Shown: in pieces, positions 23,057 through 31,634 of the stretch
Numbering within the stretch: the first letter of the stretch is position 1
Layout: every line of letters starts with the position of its first letter
Assembly: GCF_943914565.1 (NCBI RefSeq)
Contig: NZ_CALUCN010000021.1
Coordinates: 1-38,834 of the forward strand
DNA from: an uncultured Tessaracoccus sp.
Lineage (GTDB): Bacteria > Actinomycetota > Actinomycetes > Propionibacteriales > Propionibacteriaceae
Length of the DNA: 38,834 nt
Direction: 5' to 3'
Translations under genes and position numbers: made by a program
Notes under the pieces: model-generated
Told to the model about the DNA's origin: nothing
The model's input: the letters and a program-made list of their open reading frames with translations, nothing else
The model's database searches: none

Positions 23057-23863
23057 GTGTCCACGCTGCAGCGGCTCTGGCGCGAACGCCGGGTCCTCGC
23101 ACTGCTCGTGCGTCGAGACCTGCGCGTGCGCTACTCGCGCAGCGTCATCGGCTACCTGTGGACGGTCCTCGACCCACTGGCCAACGCCCTCATCTACTTC
23201 ATGATCTTCGTCGTGATCTTCGAGCGCGGCGACGCGGGCCACCACCCGTACTTCCTGTTCCTGCTGGCGGGGTTGCTGCCCTGGCAGTGGTTCAACGCCG
23301 GCGTCAACGAGTCGATGCGGGCCCTCCTCGCCGAGCGCCAACTCGTGCGGTCGATGGACCTGCCACGCGAGATCTGGGTGGTGCGCGTCGTGCTGTCGAA
23401 GGGGATCGAGTACGTCCTCTCGCTACCGGTGCTCGTGCTCTTCACCGCGATCTACATCGCCACCGGCGACACGAGGCTCGACTGGCAGCTGGTCTTCTTC
23501 CCCCTCGCGATGCTGTTGGAGGCCCTGCTCATCACCGCGTTCGGGCTCACGCTCGCCCCGCTCACGGTGATGATGTACGACTTCCAGCCGACGGTCCGGA
23601 TCTTCCTGCGCGTCTACTTCTACATGACGCCGATCATCTTCAACCTCGAGCTGCTCGACAAGCTCAAGCAGTTCAGCTGGCTGCAGATCCTCTTCCAGGT
23701 CAACCCGCTCACCGGCGCGCTCGAGCTGTACCGCGCGGGGTTCTTCCCGGCCGACCCGCGCTGGCACGTCGTCGGCTACTCCTGCATCGGCATCGCACTG
23801 CTGTTCGGCCTCGGCGTCTGGACGTTCAAACGCATGGAACCCGCCGTGCTGAAGGAGATCTGA
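23057..23863 (+). CDS. ABC-2 polysaccharide exporter permease (Wzm/TagG-like)
   Basis: This 268-aa protein has six membrane helices in the ABC-2 arrangement. RDLRVRYSRSVIGYLWTVLDPL is the interfacial helix typical of polysaccharide/teichoic acid exporters. LLPWQWFNAGVNESM, YDFQPTVRIFLRVYFYMTPIIF and LFQVNPLTGALELYRAGFF are the other conserved blocks. GTG 23057 is chosen over the earlier in-frame 23039 because GAAAGGGG lies five bases upstream. It pairs with the ATPase gene, which it overlaps by one base, to export a lipid-linked glycan across the membrane. Confidence 0.92.
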   Translation: MSTLQRLWRERRVLALLVRRDLRVRYSRSVIGYLWTVLDPLANALIYFMIFVVIFERGDAGHHPYFLFLLAGLLPWQWFNAGVNESMRALLAERQLVRSMDLPREIWVVRVVLSKGIEYVLSLPVLVLFTAIYIATGDTRLDWQLVFFPLAMLLEALLITAFGLTLAPLTVMMYDFQPTVRIFLRVYFYMTPIIFNLELLDKLKQFSWLQILFQVNPLTGALELYRAGFFPADPRWHVVGYSCIGIALLFGLGVWTFKRMEPAVLKEI

Positions 23864-24615
23864 TGCCCGACGTCGTCGTGAAGGCCGAGGACCTCGGCAT
23901 CGAGTTCCTGCGCTCGCGCAAGCGCCGCCTGTCCTGGCGCGAGATGGTGTTCAACCACAAGGCCAGCGGTGACCGGTCGAAGTTCTGGCCGCTGCGTCAC
24001 GTCTCGTTCGACATCGAGGAGGGCGAGGCCGTCGGCCTCATCGGCGCCAACGGCGAGGGCAAGTCCACCCTGCTGAAGATGATCGCCGGCGTCCTCATGC
24101 CCGACGAGGGCACGCTCCAGGTGCGCGGCGGCGTCGCCCCGATGATCGAGCTGACCGGCGGCTTCATCGGCGACCTCTCGGCGCGGGAAAACATCTACCT
24201 CACCGCCGGCCTCCACGGGCTCGCGAAGGACGAGATCGACGAGAAGTTCGAGCGCATCGTCGACTTCGCCGGCCCACAGGTGCGCGAGGGCCTCGACAGC
24301 CCCTTCCGTCATTTCTCCTCCGGCATGCAGGTGCGCCTCGGCTTCTCGGTCATCACGCAGCTCGACGAGCCGATCGTGCTCGTCGACGAGGTGCTCGCCG
24401 TCGGCGACAAGGCCTTCCGTGAGAAGTGCTACCGACGCATGGAGGACCTGCTCAGCAACGGCAAGACGCTGTTCCTGGTCTCCCACAACGAGCCCGACCT
24501 GCGGCGCTTCTGCACCCGCGGGCTGTACCTGAAGGGCGGCGGGCTGCACCTCGACGGCGAGATGGGCGAGGTCATCGCCGCCTACAACGCCGACATCGAG
24601 CAGCAGATGCCGTGA
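23863..24615 (+). CDS. ABC polysaccharide exporter ATPase (Wzt/TagH-like)
   Basis: This 250-aa ATPase subunit has Walker A GANGEGKST (61-69), the Q-loop region MIELTGGFIGDLSARENI, signature FSSGMQVRLGFS (~142) and Walker B IVLVDEVLAVGD (~164) followed by the switch His in LVSHNE. The N-terminal extension with FLRSRKRRLSWREMVFNHKA is characteristic of wall-polymer exporters. There is no C-terminal carbohydrate-binding domain, so substrate recognition differs from Wzt of E. coli O8/O9a. The ATG shares its A with the permease stop codon. Confidence 0.92.
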   Translation: MPDVVVKAEDLGIEFLRSRKRRLSWREMVFNHKASGDRSKFWPLRHVSFDIEEGEAVGLIGANGEGKSTLLKMIAGVLMPDEGTLQVRGGVAPMIELTGGFIGDLSARENIYLTAGLHGLAKDEIDEKFERIVDFAGPQVREGLDSPFRHFSSGMQVRLGFSVITQLDEPIVLVDEVLAVGDKAFREKCYRRMEDLLSNGKTLFLVSHNEPDLRRFCTRGLYLKGGGLHLDGEMGEVIAAYNADIEQQMP

Positions 24616-24700
24616 CGCGGCGCGTACCAATCCGGTAACGTTCCCCGCCGCCCGACCCCCGCCCCGTCCCGCGCACACCGGCGAGTGGCAGGATTGCGGG

Positions 24701-26047
24701 GTGCGAACCTTGGACGAGACCGACGCCTTCCGCGCCCGGGGCAACCGGATCGCCTGGGCGTTCGTGCCCTACGCCGCCATCTGCCAGGCGGTCCAGCTCG
24801 CGTTCCCCGTGCCGGTGCCCGGCCTGCACCTCGTCACGTTCGAGTTCTTCGCGCTGTTCCTCATCGTCCTCGTCACGTTCCCCTGGTGGTCCACCCGCTG
24901 GCGTGAGCTCGGACCGGTGCCGCTCGTCGTCGCGGGGTCCTTCCTCGCGATGATCGCCTACGGCCTCGTCTCGCTCGCCCTGCACGACCAGCCGGTGGTG
25001 ACCACCCCCGTCGGCGGCCCGGTGCCGCGATTCGCGATGGTCGTGCCGCTCCTCAGCGCCGCGATGGCGATGGTGGCCGGCTTCGGGATCGTGCTGTCCG
25101 CGGAACGTCGGTTGCGGCTGCGCATCCTCACCGTCGCGGGGGCGGCGTCCCTCGTCGTCGCGTTCGCCGGCTGGCCGTTCCAGTCCGCCTATCGCGACTA
25201 CATCCGCCTCGCGACGGGGCAGGGCGGCGCCGCGATCATCCACGTGCTGTTCCTGCTCATCGTCGCGCTCGGGCTGGCGCAGTTCGTGCGCGGCTCGCGC
25301 CCCCGTCTGGGGCTCGCGATCGTCGTGCTCGGCCTCGGCGCCGTCATCGCGACCCAGTCGCGCGGCGCCCTCATCAACATCGCCGCTTGGCTCGCGCTCA
25401 TCGCGCTCGGCTGGGTGCTCACCAACCCGCGCGGGGTGCGCCGGCTCTGGCCGCTCGGCGTCGCGATCGTCGTCGCCGCGGTGGGCGTCGCGCTCATCCC
25501 CGGCGCGGACCGCGTGTTCGAGCTCTACGACCCGAAGCGCGCCCGCAACCTCGCCAACGCACTCGAGCTCTGGGGGCAGGACCCGGGCAGCATGGCGTTC
25601 GGCCTCGGCCCCGGGCACGTGTGGCCGTGGCCGGCCTACGAGTCGGGGCTCTACCCGATGCCCGCCGGCGGCTACGCCGGGTTCCGCCCCACCGAGATGG
25701 GCGACGTGCTCCTCACCCCGCACTCGACGCCGCTGGCGATCCTGGTGGAGTTCGGCATCCCCGGCGCGCTGCTCGGCGCGGTGATGGGGCTCGCGCTCGC
25801 ATGGGGCTGGTGGCGCTCCCGCACGACGCTGCCCAGGCTCGTCGTCGCGAGCGCCGTGCTCGCCTGCCTCGTGGCGTTCCTCGTCGACACCTACCTCCTG
25901 CGCAACTTCGGCATCTCCCTGTGGTGGTGGGCCCTCGTCGCGCTCACGGCCACCTGGCCCTTCGACGACGCCGACGCCCCCGACGCAGCCCGGCCCCGCC
26001 GCGAGACCGACGGGGGTCAGGCCGGGCGGTCCCACGTGGCCACGTAG
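24701..26047 (+). CDS. O-antigen ligase/polymerase-like membrane protein (Wzy/WaaL superfamily)
   Basis: This 448-aa protein has about ten to twelve membrane helices. The ligase/polymerase landmarks are ATQSRGALINIAAWLALI in a middle helix and, after the large external loop (about 270-350), HSTPLAILVEFGIPGALL with the conserved His and EFG. It may join exported or lipid-linked oligosaccharides on the outer face. The start is GTG 24701 with AGGA about eight bases upstream. It is 85 bp behind the ABC ATPase gene. It overlaps the convergent methyltransferase gene by 31 bp. Confidence 0.82.
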   Translation: MRTLDETDAFRARGNRIAWAFVPYAAICQAVQLAFPVPVPGLHLVTFEFFALFLIVLVTFPWWSTRWRELGPVPLVVAGSFLAMIAYGLVSLALHDQPVVTTPVGGPVPRFAMVVPLLSAAMAMVAGFGIVLSAERRLRLRILTVAGAASLVVAFAGWPFQSAYRDYIRLATGQGGAAIIHVLFLLIVALGLAQFVRGSRPRLGLAIVVLGLGAVIATQSRGALINIAAWLALIALGWVLTNPRGVRRLWPLGVAIVVAAVGVALIPGADRVFELYDPKRARNLANALELWGQDPGSMAFGLGPGHVWPWPAYESGLYPMPAGGYAGFRPTEMGDVLLTPHSTPLAILVEFGIPGALLGAVMGLALAWGWWRSRTTLPRLVVASAVLACLVAFLVDTYLLRNFGISLWWWALVALTATWPFDDADAPDAARPRRETDGGQAGRSHVAT

Positions 26048-26601
26048 CGGAAGCTGCCCTCGCGCGCCCACGTCGCGCCCTCGAGGTACTCGCCGATGAG
26101 CGTGCGCGTCTCGTCCCACCCGAGCGCAGGGTCGGCCTCGACGCACCCGGGCTTCCACGCCTCCGTGCCTCGGGCGCGCCACGTCGACCGGACCGCGTCG
26201 GCCGCGGAGCGCGCGTAGTCCTGCGGGGTCCGGTCCGCCGCGAGTCCCACGACGACGATGCGCCCGCCCGGGCGCAGCACCCGTCGCATCTCGGCGAGCA
26301 CCAGCCCTTGGTCTCGGTTGTGGTGGAGGCTCGCGACGGCGACCACGGCGTCGAACGAGTCGTGGGTGTACGGCAGGTTCGTGGCGTCCCCGAGCTCGAA
26401 GTGCGCACCCTCGGCGTCGGCCGGCAGCACGTCGAGGTCCCGGTCGATGCCCAGCACCTCGTGCCCCTGCTCGACGAGGTACCGGGCCAGCGTGCCGTCG
26501 CCACAGCCGACGTCGAGGACGACGCGGTGCCCCTCGACGAGGTCCGCCACGAGGGGGTAGAGCTCCGAGTTGTGGTTCCAGCGCGACGTGAACGGGTGCA
26601 T
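26017..26601 (-). CDS. Small class I SAM-dependent methyltransferase
   Basis: This 194-aa methyltransferase-11-type protein has motif I VVLDVGCGDGTLARYL (~27-42), motif II acidic GIDRDLDVLP, FDAVVAVASLHHNRD and the post-motif LRPGGRIVVVGL. The acceptor is unknown; it could be a small molecule, lipid or sugar. ATG 26601 is chosen over the frame start at 26679. No ribosome site is visible, but TACGCT (26613-26608) ends six bases before the ATG, so the transcript may be leaderless. Confidence 0.82.
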   Translation of the reverse strand: MHPFTSRWNHNSELYPLVADLVEGHRVVLDVGCGDGTLARYLVEQGHEVLGIDRDLDVLPADAEGAHFELGDATNLPYTHDSFDAVVAVASLHHNRDQGLVLAEMRRVLRPGGRIVVVGLAADRTPQDYARSAADAVRSTWRARGTEAWKPGCVEADPALGWDETRTLIGEYLEGATWAREGSFRYVATWDRPA

Positions 26602-26683
26602 GTCGCCAGCGTAGGACCCGCGCCGACGACCTGCGCACCACCCGCCCGAACGCCCCGCAGATCTGCGCGCGAAACGCAAGGGA

Positions 26684-26730
26684 AGTCACCTATTGTTCAC
26701 CTTGAATTCACCTTCATGTCCGACGACAAT
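26684..26730 (+). promoter_or_regulatory. PhoP-box-like direct repeats over a promoter
   Basis: Three direct repeats of 11 bp share TCACC: AGTCACCTATT (26684), GTTCACCTTGA (26695) and ATTCACCTTCA (26706). GTTCACC-type 11-nt units are the known form of Streptomyces PHO boxes. The last two cover TTGAAT (26702-26707), which pairs at 17 bp with GACAAT (26725-26730) as -35 and -10 elements. Transcription would start near 26737, some 320 bases before the WhiB-family ATG. Confidence 0.6.
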
Positions 26731-26736
26731 CCTCCC

Positions 26737-27054
26737 GCCCAATTGCCGGATTGCGTCCAGCGGCGCGTGCTGACGTGACCCGAGTACCCAGTAGTGTGTC
26801 TGGGTGCCAGGGCGATGACGCCTGGCGCAGGAAACACATCGACCGTTGTCAGCGAGGTTTTTCTGAGATGCGCTGCTCACGGCACCCAGAACGCGCCTGA
26901 GTACCCATACTCAGAATTCTGCATTCCTGTACCCATGCAGAACGGGTAAGCATCACCATCATTTCGACTCCGATTCCTCGGGAAATCCTGCCACCATTGA
27001 AGTGTGAGGCAGCCAAGGCAGGCCCGAGGCTGTACAGAGAGTAAGGAGACAGAC
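26737..27054 (+). promoter_or_regulatory. Long leader of the WhiB-family gene with two hairpins
   Basis: The 318-bp stretch before the WhiB gene is less GC-rich than its surroundings. CTGAGT/ACTCAG (26897-26902, 26909-26914) and TTCTGCAT/ATGCAGAA (26917-26924, 26935-26942) form adjacent perfect stems, and each contains GTACCCAT across its loop (26901, 26929). GTACCCA also occurs at 26784. An unrecognised 44-codon frame (26815-26949) covers both hairpins. AAGGAG at 27043-27048 is the ribosome site. No T-rich terminator is seen next to the stems. Confidence 0.45.
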
Positions 27055-27597
27055 ATGACCGATGAGCTCACCCCGTGCGTGACCGCCTCCAACGTGTTCC
27101 TGCACCCGCTGCTGGAGGACGGATCCACCCCGTCCAGCCGCGGTGAGCGTCGCGAGCAGGCGATGCTGCGCGCCCAGGCCGAGCGCCTCTGCGCCGGCTG
27201 CCCGATGCTCGCCCAGTGCCTCACGGAAGCCGTGACCAAGCACGACGTCGCCGGCTTCGTCGCCGGCACCACCAAGCGCCAGCGGCAGGAGCTGCGCGGC
27301 CGTCTCGGCGTGCAGCTCCCCTCGGACGACCTCGACATGTACGCCGGCGTCAACTCGGGGCGGCAGTTCGACCGCCACGAGATCCACCGCCTGCGCATGG
27401 CCCACCCGGAGCAGCCGCTCAGCGTGATCGCCCAGAAGATCGGCTGCTCGGTCTCCACGGTGAAGCGCCACCTGCGCCGCATCGAGGAGGAGGGCGGCCT
27501 CCCCGCCAAGCCGCCGGCTCCCGTGATGCCCAGCGCCGACGTCGTCGTGGCCACGTGGGAGGCCATGCGCGCCGACGTCGTGAAGCAGGCAGCCTGA
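27055..27597 (+). CDS. WhiB-family iron-sulfur regulator with C-terminal helix-turn-helix
   Basis: This 180-aa protein has the four WhiB cysteines C8, C46, C49 and C55 (C-X2-C-X5-C in CAGCPMLAQC), expected to bind a [4Fe-4S] cluster, followed by GFVAGTTKRQR as the GVWGG-type turn. Unlike compact WhiB proteins of ~90-120 aa, it continues with a helix-turn-helix at about 121-143 (LSVIAQKIGCSVSTVKRHL). This would give its own DNA contact in addition to sigma-factor binding. ATG 27055 has AAGGAG six bases upstream. A long leader with PhoP-like repeats precedes it, suggesting control by phosphate status. Confidence 0.9.
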   Translation: MTDELTPCVTASNVFLHPLLEDGSTPSSRGERREQAMLRAQAERLCAGCPMLAQCLTEAVTKHDVAGFVAGTTKRQRQELRGRLGVQLPSDDLDMYAGVNSGRQFDRHEIHRLRMAHPEQPLSVIAQKIGCSVSTVKRHLRRIEEEGGLPAKPPAPVMPSADVVVATWEAMRADVVKQAA

Positions 27598-27647
27598 CCC
27601 CACGCACGGCGCCGCCGGTCGACGAGCACCGCCGGAGGTCGGATCAG

Positions 27648-27653
27648 TAGAAT
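27648..27653 (+). promoter_or_regulatory. -10 box of a leaderless promoter (GT-C-like gene)
   Basis: TAGAAT ends seven bases before ATG 27661, so transcription is expected to begin at the start codon. No Shine-Dalgarno precedes the ATG. Confidence 0.5.
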
Positions 27654-27660
27654 CCGCTCC

Positions 27661-30138
27661 ATGGCAACCTCGTTCGCGACCGGCGGCGCCGGCGTTTCCG
27701 GGGCGGCCCGGAACCAACCAGCCCGTTCCACGGACCTGTTCACGCGCGCTCCGCGCTGGATCGCGCCCGCCGCCATCGGCCTGGCGCTGCTCGCGAACGT
27801 CGGGTTCTGGGCACGCACCGGCGTCTCCGCAGGCGCCGTGGTCAAGACCCTGGCGTGGTGGACGTGGTGCGTCCACCTCCCCGGCTGGCTGCTCACCCGG
27901 GCGCTCCGCGGGCGGAGCCGCACCCTCGTCGCGGAACTGTCCTTGGCCGCAGGAGTCGGCGTCGTCGCATCGACGGTGGTCTGGCTCCCGCTCGTCGCGC
28001 TCGGCCTGCCCACCGTGCACCTGCTCTGGCCGCTGCTCGCCGGCCTCCCGCTGGCGTGGCGCGCCCCTCGTCGACGGGCGCTCGACTGCTCCCGGTACCC
28101 CGCGCGGACGGGGGTGTTGACCGCCCTCGGATTCGCGTTCCTCGTCGTCGAGGTCGGCGCCCGGCTCGCCACCGCCTTGTACGCGCCGAGTGCACTGCCG
28201 CCGGGCGCCCTCTCGTGGTACCCCGACTCGATGTGGCACTTGTCCATCGTCGAGGCGCTCACGCACAGTGTGCCCCCGCTCGACCTCAACGTCGCCAGCG
28301 GGCCGCTGTGGTACCACTGGTTCGCCGACGCCTTCGTCGCCGCCCTGTCCGTCGGCACCGGGCTGGACACGGCGCTGGCGCTGGTGCGGCTCTGGCAGCC
28401 CCTCGTCGCGATCACCGTGCTGGGTCTGCTGCTCGTGGCCGCCGAACGCCTCACCGGGCGACTGTGGCCGGGCGTGGTGGCGGGCTACGTCGGATACGCG
28501 CGCGCGAGCGCGTTCGTCTGGTTCCCGCTGCCAGGGTTCCAGTCGATGATGGTGCCGCTCAGCCCGTCGCACCAGTGGGCGCTGGTGCCGATGCTCCTGT
28601 CGGTGATCGGCGTGGCCGAGGTGCTGCGTTCACGGCGGCGGGCCGCACCGATCGCCCTGTGCACGCTGGGCACGGTCGGCATGCTGGGAGGCAAGTCGTC
28701 GTCGCTGCCCGTGGTGATCTGTGGCCTCGCGCTGCTCACACTGGTGCTGCTCGTGCGCGACCGCTCGCGGGTCGTGCCGGTGGCGACGATGCTCGGGATC
28801 TCGCTGGCCGGCTTCGCGGTCTCGGTGCTGACCACCACCCCGGGCAACCACGCGGGCTCGCTCCTGCTGGGAGCGTCGGTGCGGCGCATGGACCCCTGGC
28901 AGCTGTTCCTGGACGGGGCGCCGTCGGTCCAGCCCGGCGCCCACGTGATCGCCGGCCTCGACCGTCCGGGCGGCGTCGTCCTGCTCCTGCTCGTGCTGGC
29001 CACCGTCCTCGTGGCCGGCGCCTCGGCCCTGCTGGCGCTGCCGCACCTGCGGCGGATGGACCCGGCCGCGTGGTTCCTGTTCGGCGTCGGGTTCGCCGGA
29101 TTCTGCGCGATGATGCTGGTCCTCACGGCGGGCGAGTCCCAGCAGTACTTCATGCGCGGCGCCCTGCCGGCGTGGGCCCTGCTGGCCGCGTTGGGGGCGC
29201 ACGGCGCCTGGTCCCATGCCCGACGGTCACTCAGCGCCTCGACCGCCGTCGCAGTCACCGTGCTGTCGGCCAGCGTGGGTTGGCTCTGCGCGGACGCGAT
29301 CCGACTGCGCGGCGAGGCGCTCGTCGCCGGCGACGCCAGCATCCGGCACGCCGTGGGCGGGCCGCTGGCGCTGTACGTCGTCGCGGTGTGCCTCGTGTCG
29401 CTCGCGGGCCGGGCACTCCGACGCGAGGCCCGGTGGCTCGTCCTCGCGGGGTTCGTGCTCGGAGGGCAGTGGTTCGGGTTCGGCGACGAGGCCCACTTCG
29501 CCACCCCTCCCCGGGTCCTGACGCCAGTCGCGATCGTCGCCGGTCTCGTCGCGGTCGCGCTCCTGCTGCTGTCCCGTCGCCGCGCGGCCGGGGTGCGGCG
29601 GGTCGTCGCCGCGGGCACGGTGGCGACCCTCGTCGTGGCCTCCGCGCTGCAGGTCCTCGCGGTCGCCGACGTGCACATGTCGCGACCGGAGCCGGGATCG
29701 GGCGTCTTGACGGCTGACGAGGTGGCCGGCGCGCGGTGGATGCGCGCGCACCTCGACCGTGACGCGTTGGTCGCGACGAACGTCCACTGCGCGCACGCAC
29801 CCGAGACCGACCGGTGCTGGTACACCGGGTTCTGGCCGGCCGGCCTCAGCGGCCGCCGGACGCTCATCGGCGCGTGGGCCTACACCTCGGAGGGGCGCGC
29901 CGCAGCCCGCGACGAGGCCCTGCACACGAGCCGGCACCCGTTCCACGACGCGGAGCGCTTCCGCCTGAACCAACTCGCCTTCACCGAGCCCACGGCCACC
30001 CGCCTCGACGAGCTGCGCGCCCTGGGCGTCACCCATCTGTTCGCTGACCGCCGCCACACAGCGGTCAGCCCGGCGCTCGACGAGCTGGCCACCGTGCGGT
30101 TCCGCAACCGCGACGTCGTCGTCTACGAACTGCCGTGA
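27661..30138 (+). CDS. Large multi-pass membrane protein, GT-C glycosyltransferase-like
   Basis: This 825-aa integral membrane protein has roughly 13-14 hydrophobic helices and a soluble C-terminal part of about 130 residues. The first large external loop has SWYPDSMWHLSIVEAL (~188), an acidic residue plus His/Glu arrangement as in GT-C enzymes that use polyprenyl-phosphate sugars. SGPLWYHWFADAF follows. The C-terminal region contains HCAHAPETDRCWY with two cysteines and many aromatic residues, likely outside the membrane. No specific family name is certain. It may add sugars to the wall polymer. It lies 63 bp after the WhiB gene but has its own -10 box. Confidence 0.7.
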   Translation: MATSFATGGAGVSGAARNQPARSTDLFTRAPRWIAPAAIGLALLANVGFWARTGVSAGAVVKTLAWWTWCVHLPGWLLTRALRGRSRTLVAELSLAAGVGVVASTVVWLPLVALGLPTVHLLWPLLAGLPLAWRAPRRRALDCSRYPARTGVLTALGFAFLVVEVGARLATALYAPSALPPGALSWYPDSMWHLSIVEALTHSVPPLDLNVASGPLWYHWFADAFVAALSVGTGLDTALALVRLWQPLVAITVLGLLLVAAERLTGRLWPGVVAGYVGYARASAFVWFPLPGFQSMMVPLSPSHQWALVPMLLSVIGVAEVLRSRRRAAPIALCTLGTVGMLGGKSSSLPVVICGLALLTLVLLVRDRSRVVPVATMLGISLAGFAVSVLTTTPGNHAGSLLLGASVRRMDPWQLFLDGAPSVQPGAHVIAGLDRPGGVVLLLLVLATVLVAGASALLALPHLRRMDPAAWFLFGVGFAGFCAMMLVLTAGESQQYFMRGALPAWALLAALGAHGAWSHARRSLSASTAVAVTVLSASVGWLCADAIRLRGEALVAGDASIRHAVGGPLALYVVAVCLVSLAGRALRREARWLVLAGFVLGGQWFGFGDEAHFATPPRVLTPVAIVAGLVAVALLLLSRRRAAGVRRVVAAGTVATLVVASALQVLAVADVHMSRPEPGSGVLTADEVAGARWMRAHLDRDALVATNVHCAHAPETDRCWYTGFWPAGLSGRRTLIGAWAYTSEGRAAARDEALHTSRHPFHDAERFRLNQLAFTEPTATRLDELRALGVTHLFADRRHTAVSPALDELATVRFRNRDVVVYELP

Positions 30139-30147
30139 CCGGCAGCC

Positions 30148-30162
30148 CCTGCGGTACCGCTC
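30148..30162. repeat. Left copy of 15-bp direct repeat bounding a low-GC island
   Basis: CCTGCGGTACCGCTC, containing the palindrome GCGGTACCGC, is repeated exactly at 32300-32314. This copy begins 10 bp after the stop of the membrane-protein gene. Base composition drops to the right of it. Confidence 0.6.
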
Positions 30163-30352
30163 CGACGGCCTCGGCCAGCATCAGCTGTCAAGGACCGACG
30201 CAGCGTGGCTCGAGCCCGGCCCGTAGGACACCAACGATCCAGTACGTGCACGACATATTCCAAGTCCAGGCAACGAGCGGACCGCGGTCACCTGCCGCCC
30301 CCTGCTATGCCGCAGCAGGATGGCCGTTGGTCCTCATCCGCCTCTGTACGAC

Positions 30353-30382
30353 CCTGAGGACTGATGCTACTGTTTCCTCAGG
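30353..30382 (+). promoter_or_regulatory. Operator-like inverted repeat over the -10 of the protease gene
   Basis: CCTGAGGA (30353-30360) and TCCTCAGG (30375-30382) are perfect 8-bp arms around a 14-bp centre that contains TACTGT (30368-30373), a -10 candidate about 70 bases before ATG 30443. The rest of the 304-bp gap from 30139 shows no gene. Confidence 0.45.
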
Positions 30383-30442
30383 CAACGTCGCGCACACAGC
30401 AGTGACGCTCCATGAGATCGACCATGACTTCGAGGGCTCCAC

Positions 30443-31634
30443 ATGGTTACGAGCATTGCACGAACAACTCGTTCTTTCCTGACCCTCTGCATCGCAGCTA
30501 CTACGGTACTCATCGCCACTCTCGCAGCTCCCGCGTCCGCAGACTCGAGATCGACCGATGCGCCCGAGGTCAACGACGCCTTCGTTTCTACCCAGCCTTC
30601 AGGAGCGCAGCACGTATCCAGGAGGAATTCCGGGTCGCACGCGAGCCCCATTGGCTTACGATCTTCTCAAACGGTAGGAGCCAATACCCCCACCGACCCA
30701 AGAGAGCGTTTGGACATCGCAGCAATGGCCGCCGAACAAGTGGCACCTAGGCGCCTCGCGGAGTTGAGTGTTGACCCTGATTCCTTGATCGTCAAGAGCC
30801 AATTCACTTCCTTGACATCTGCTGAGCGTTCTGAACTTCGCGCGATCAGTGACGCCTACCGCATTCCGGTTCAGGTCACTGAAGGTGCGACGGTGTCCCG
30901 AGAGCAACGCGAGCACGCGACGGATCGCCTTGCCGAGAGCGACGTTGCCAAACAGGCTGGGGCAATCATGGTTTCCGCCAACCTGCGACCTGATGCCGTC
31001 ACAGTTCACTTGAAGGGAGGGGTTCCCAACGATGACATCAGGAAGGACCTTGAGCGCGTTGCTCAAGTTCCTGTCGTCTTCAAGACCGGCGCCTCGACAC
31101 CAGAGCCCGAAATTGGCGCCCGGAACAGCGACCGGCCTCCCTTCTGGGGCGGCGCAAAACTTCGCTTTGGGAGGGGCGCCCCCGGTGCAAGCGGATGGTG
31201 CACCAGTGGATTCGCCGTGATTCACGGGGGCGTGGGCAAACTCGCAACGGCGCGCCACTGCAACCCCGCAGATAGCTTCGATACGTTTAATGGCTCAGGA
31301 ACGATGATCGCACGGCGAGGCTCCGCGGCACGGAACTAGTGGAATTATCATCAACGACTACGCAGAAATCGTCGGATTGAAGGGGAAGCGGTTCGTCCAC
31401 GTACGAGCGGAACGTGGCTGGTTGACTGCTGGCGGAGACAGCGGAGGGGCTTGGTTCAAACCGCTCCGCAATGGAGTACAGGCACGGGGGATCCACTGGG
31501 GTAAGGCAGCTACTGCACGAGTATCCTGCTCGACGAGGGTTGCTCCCGGTACCAATCGCTGCAGTCCAGAGGCCCTCTACGTGCCGATGAGTATCGTCCT
31601 CAACACTTGGGGCGCACGCCTTGAGGTGCGATGA
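30443..31634 (+). pseudogene. Secreted S1-type serine protease with a frameshift
   Basis: The first frame (30443-31339, 298 codons) has a signal peptide (1-33, ending APASADS), a proregion of about 180 residues and the start of a chymotrypsin-fold protease with GWCTSGF and catalytic His in TARHC (269-273). It then stops at TAG 31337. The other two catalytic residues lie in the +1 frame: Asp in GIIINDYAEIVG (from ~31341) and Ser in GGDSGGAWF (~31430-31456), ending at TGA 31634. Skipping one base between about 31308 and 31336 restores a full streptogrisin-like protein. This is either a broken gene, a sequencing error or a programmed shift; no slippery run is obvious. The lower GC suggests transfer. 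GAGGG precedes the ATG by six bases. Confidence 0.78.

Noticed and set aside
26715..26778. 20-codon ORF (MSDDNPP...) right after the PhoP-like repeats
   Set aside because: Its ATG lies inside the last repeat and before the predicted transcription start, with no ribosome site.
26686..26880. 64-codon minus-strand frame in the WhiB leader region
   Set aside because: There is no ribosome site or recognisable motif, and it lies antisense to the regulatory region.
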